Assembly: GCA_013202335.1 (NCBI GenBank)
Contig: JABMQR010000152.1
Location: 1-14,006 of the forward strand
Reading direction: 5' to 3'
Origin: Bacteroidota bacterium
GTDB taxonomy: Bacteria; Spirochaetota; Spirochaetia; JABMQR01
DNA: 14,006 nucleotides
In this document: one piece after another, positions 13,562-14,006 of the stretch
Position numbering within the stretch: the first letter of the stretch is position 1
How the letters are laid out: the number at the start of each line of letters is the position of its first letter
Made by a program: the position numbers and the translations under genes
The notes under the pieces: generated by a model
Databases searched by the model: none
Told to the model about the DNA's origin: nothing
The model's input: the letters and a program-made list of their open reading frames with translations, nothing else

Positions 13562-14006
13562 TCATCCCTTTTTATCTTTAATCGCAGGAATTTTCTTAAT
13601 CGCCCTTTCAAAATCACCGTCTTGCATATCAGACTGTTTTATTCTCATTTGATTAAACTGGTCATAGGTTTGTTCAGCAATCTGCTTCGCTAATGTATGT
13701 GAGATTTTCCCTGCATGGGTTAGAATTTCTCTATCATTTAACCCCAAGAACCCATCCAACTTAATTATCCAGTCCTGCATTGTCATAGGAATGCGACGCA
13801 TTGCCTGTCCTTCGGCAAATACCAAATATTGCTCTACCAAATTATTCAGTGCTGATAATTCTTCTTCATTCAAATAATTTTTGGCTATGGTCACATCCTG
13901 CTTGCGGGGTTTTGTGCCTCTGAAATTGGTCAGTCCCATATTGTAGTATTTTGTCTTATAAGCTTTACCATCTTCGGCAGTATGTTCCAAAATGGAACTA
14001 ACTGAA
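13562..14006 (-). CDS. RhuM family protein, partial at the edge and probably internally deleted
   Basis: The frame is open from a TGA stop at 13562 to the right edge of the window, so the N-terminus is missing. RhuM proteins (Virulence_RhuM family, about 330-350 residues) are accessory proteins of unknown biochemical function found in islands and near type I restriction genes. The part beginning MGLTNFRGTKPRKQD and containing TIAKNYLNEEELSALNNLV, RRIPMTMQDW and LDGFLGLNDREILTHAGKIS is the typical C-terminal domain. The part just before it, EHTAEDGKAYKTKYYN, is typical of the N-terminal domain. In full-length members those two blocks are separated by more than 100 residues, so this copy looks like an in-frame internal deletion. 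It may be a pseudogene or a shortened variant. Confidence 0.75.
   Translation of the reverse strand, partial: SVSSILEHTAEDGKAYKTKYYNMGLTNFRGTKPRKQDVTIAKNYLNEEELSALNNLVEQYLVFAEGQAMRRIPMTMQDWIIKLDGFLGLNDREILTHAGKISHTLAKQIAEQTYDQFNQMRIKQSDMQDGDFERAIKKIPAIKDKKG

Overview
The window looks like a chromosomal segment of a moderately AT-rich bacterium, most likely a spirochaete. This is inferred from the style of the sugar-binding protein export signal (a Lys-rich start, a hydrophobic stretch, then an Ala/Glu-rich mature start without a lipobox Cys) and from gene content. No rRNA or other marker is present to settle it.

Left part (1-5838, minus strand). In transcription order there is a uroporphyrinogen-decarboxylase-like (URO-D superfamily) protein, then a complete CUT2/ribose-type ABC importer (double ATPase, permease, periplasmic binding protein) closed by a clear intrinsic terminator at 381-414, then a small slyX gene with its own promoter. 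The slyX 3' end runs into a 50-bp tandem repeat that reaches the left edge. A divergently transcribed AraC-family regulator (5975-6844) shares a promoter region with the URO-D-like gene and is the likely local regulator of this carbohydrate-uptake locus. The substrate cannot be read from the sequence.

Middle (6845-10668, plus strand). A de novo NAD biosynthesis operon, nadC-nadA-nadB, makes nicotinate mononucleotide from L-aspartate. Its promoter is at about 7021-7050, and a perfect 9-bp inverted repeat sits immediately before the nadC ribosome binding site, a good candidate for operator or leader control. An isolated minus-strand reading frame between the AraC gene and this operon resembles a decayed membrane-protein end.

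Right part (10669-14006). This part is patchier. It holds a divergent shikimate-kinase-like P-loop protein (minus), a compact two-gene module of a four-helix membrane protein translationally coupled to an XRE/Cro repressor (plus) with a dyad in its promoter, a conserved but unnamed membrane-anchored protein (minus), and a non-coding stretch with two tandem repeats (38 bp x2 and 12 bp x3). At the edge is a RhuM-family gene that appears to have lost its middle by an in-frame deletion. The repeats plus a broken accessory gene suggest a remodelled accessory boundary at the right edge.

No phage, CRISPR, tRNA or rRNA feature was recognised. The most unusual points are the slyX stop-codon repeat array, the RhuM internal deletion, the nadC leader palindrome, the long charged tail on the ABC permease, and the membrane protein/XRE module.
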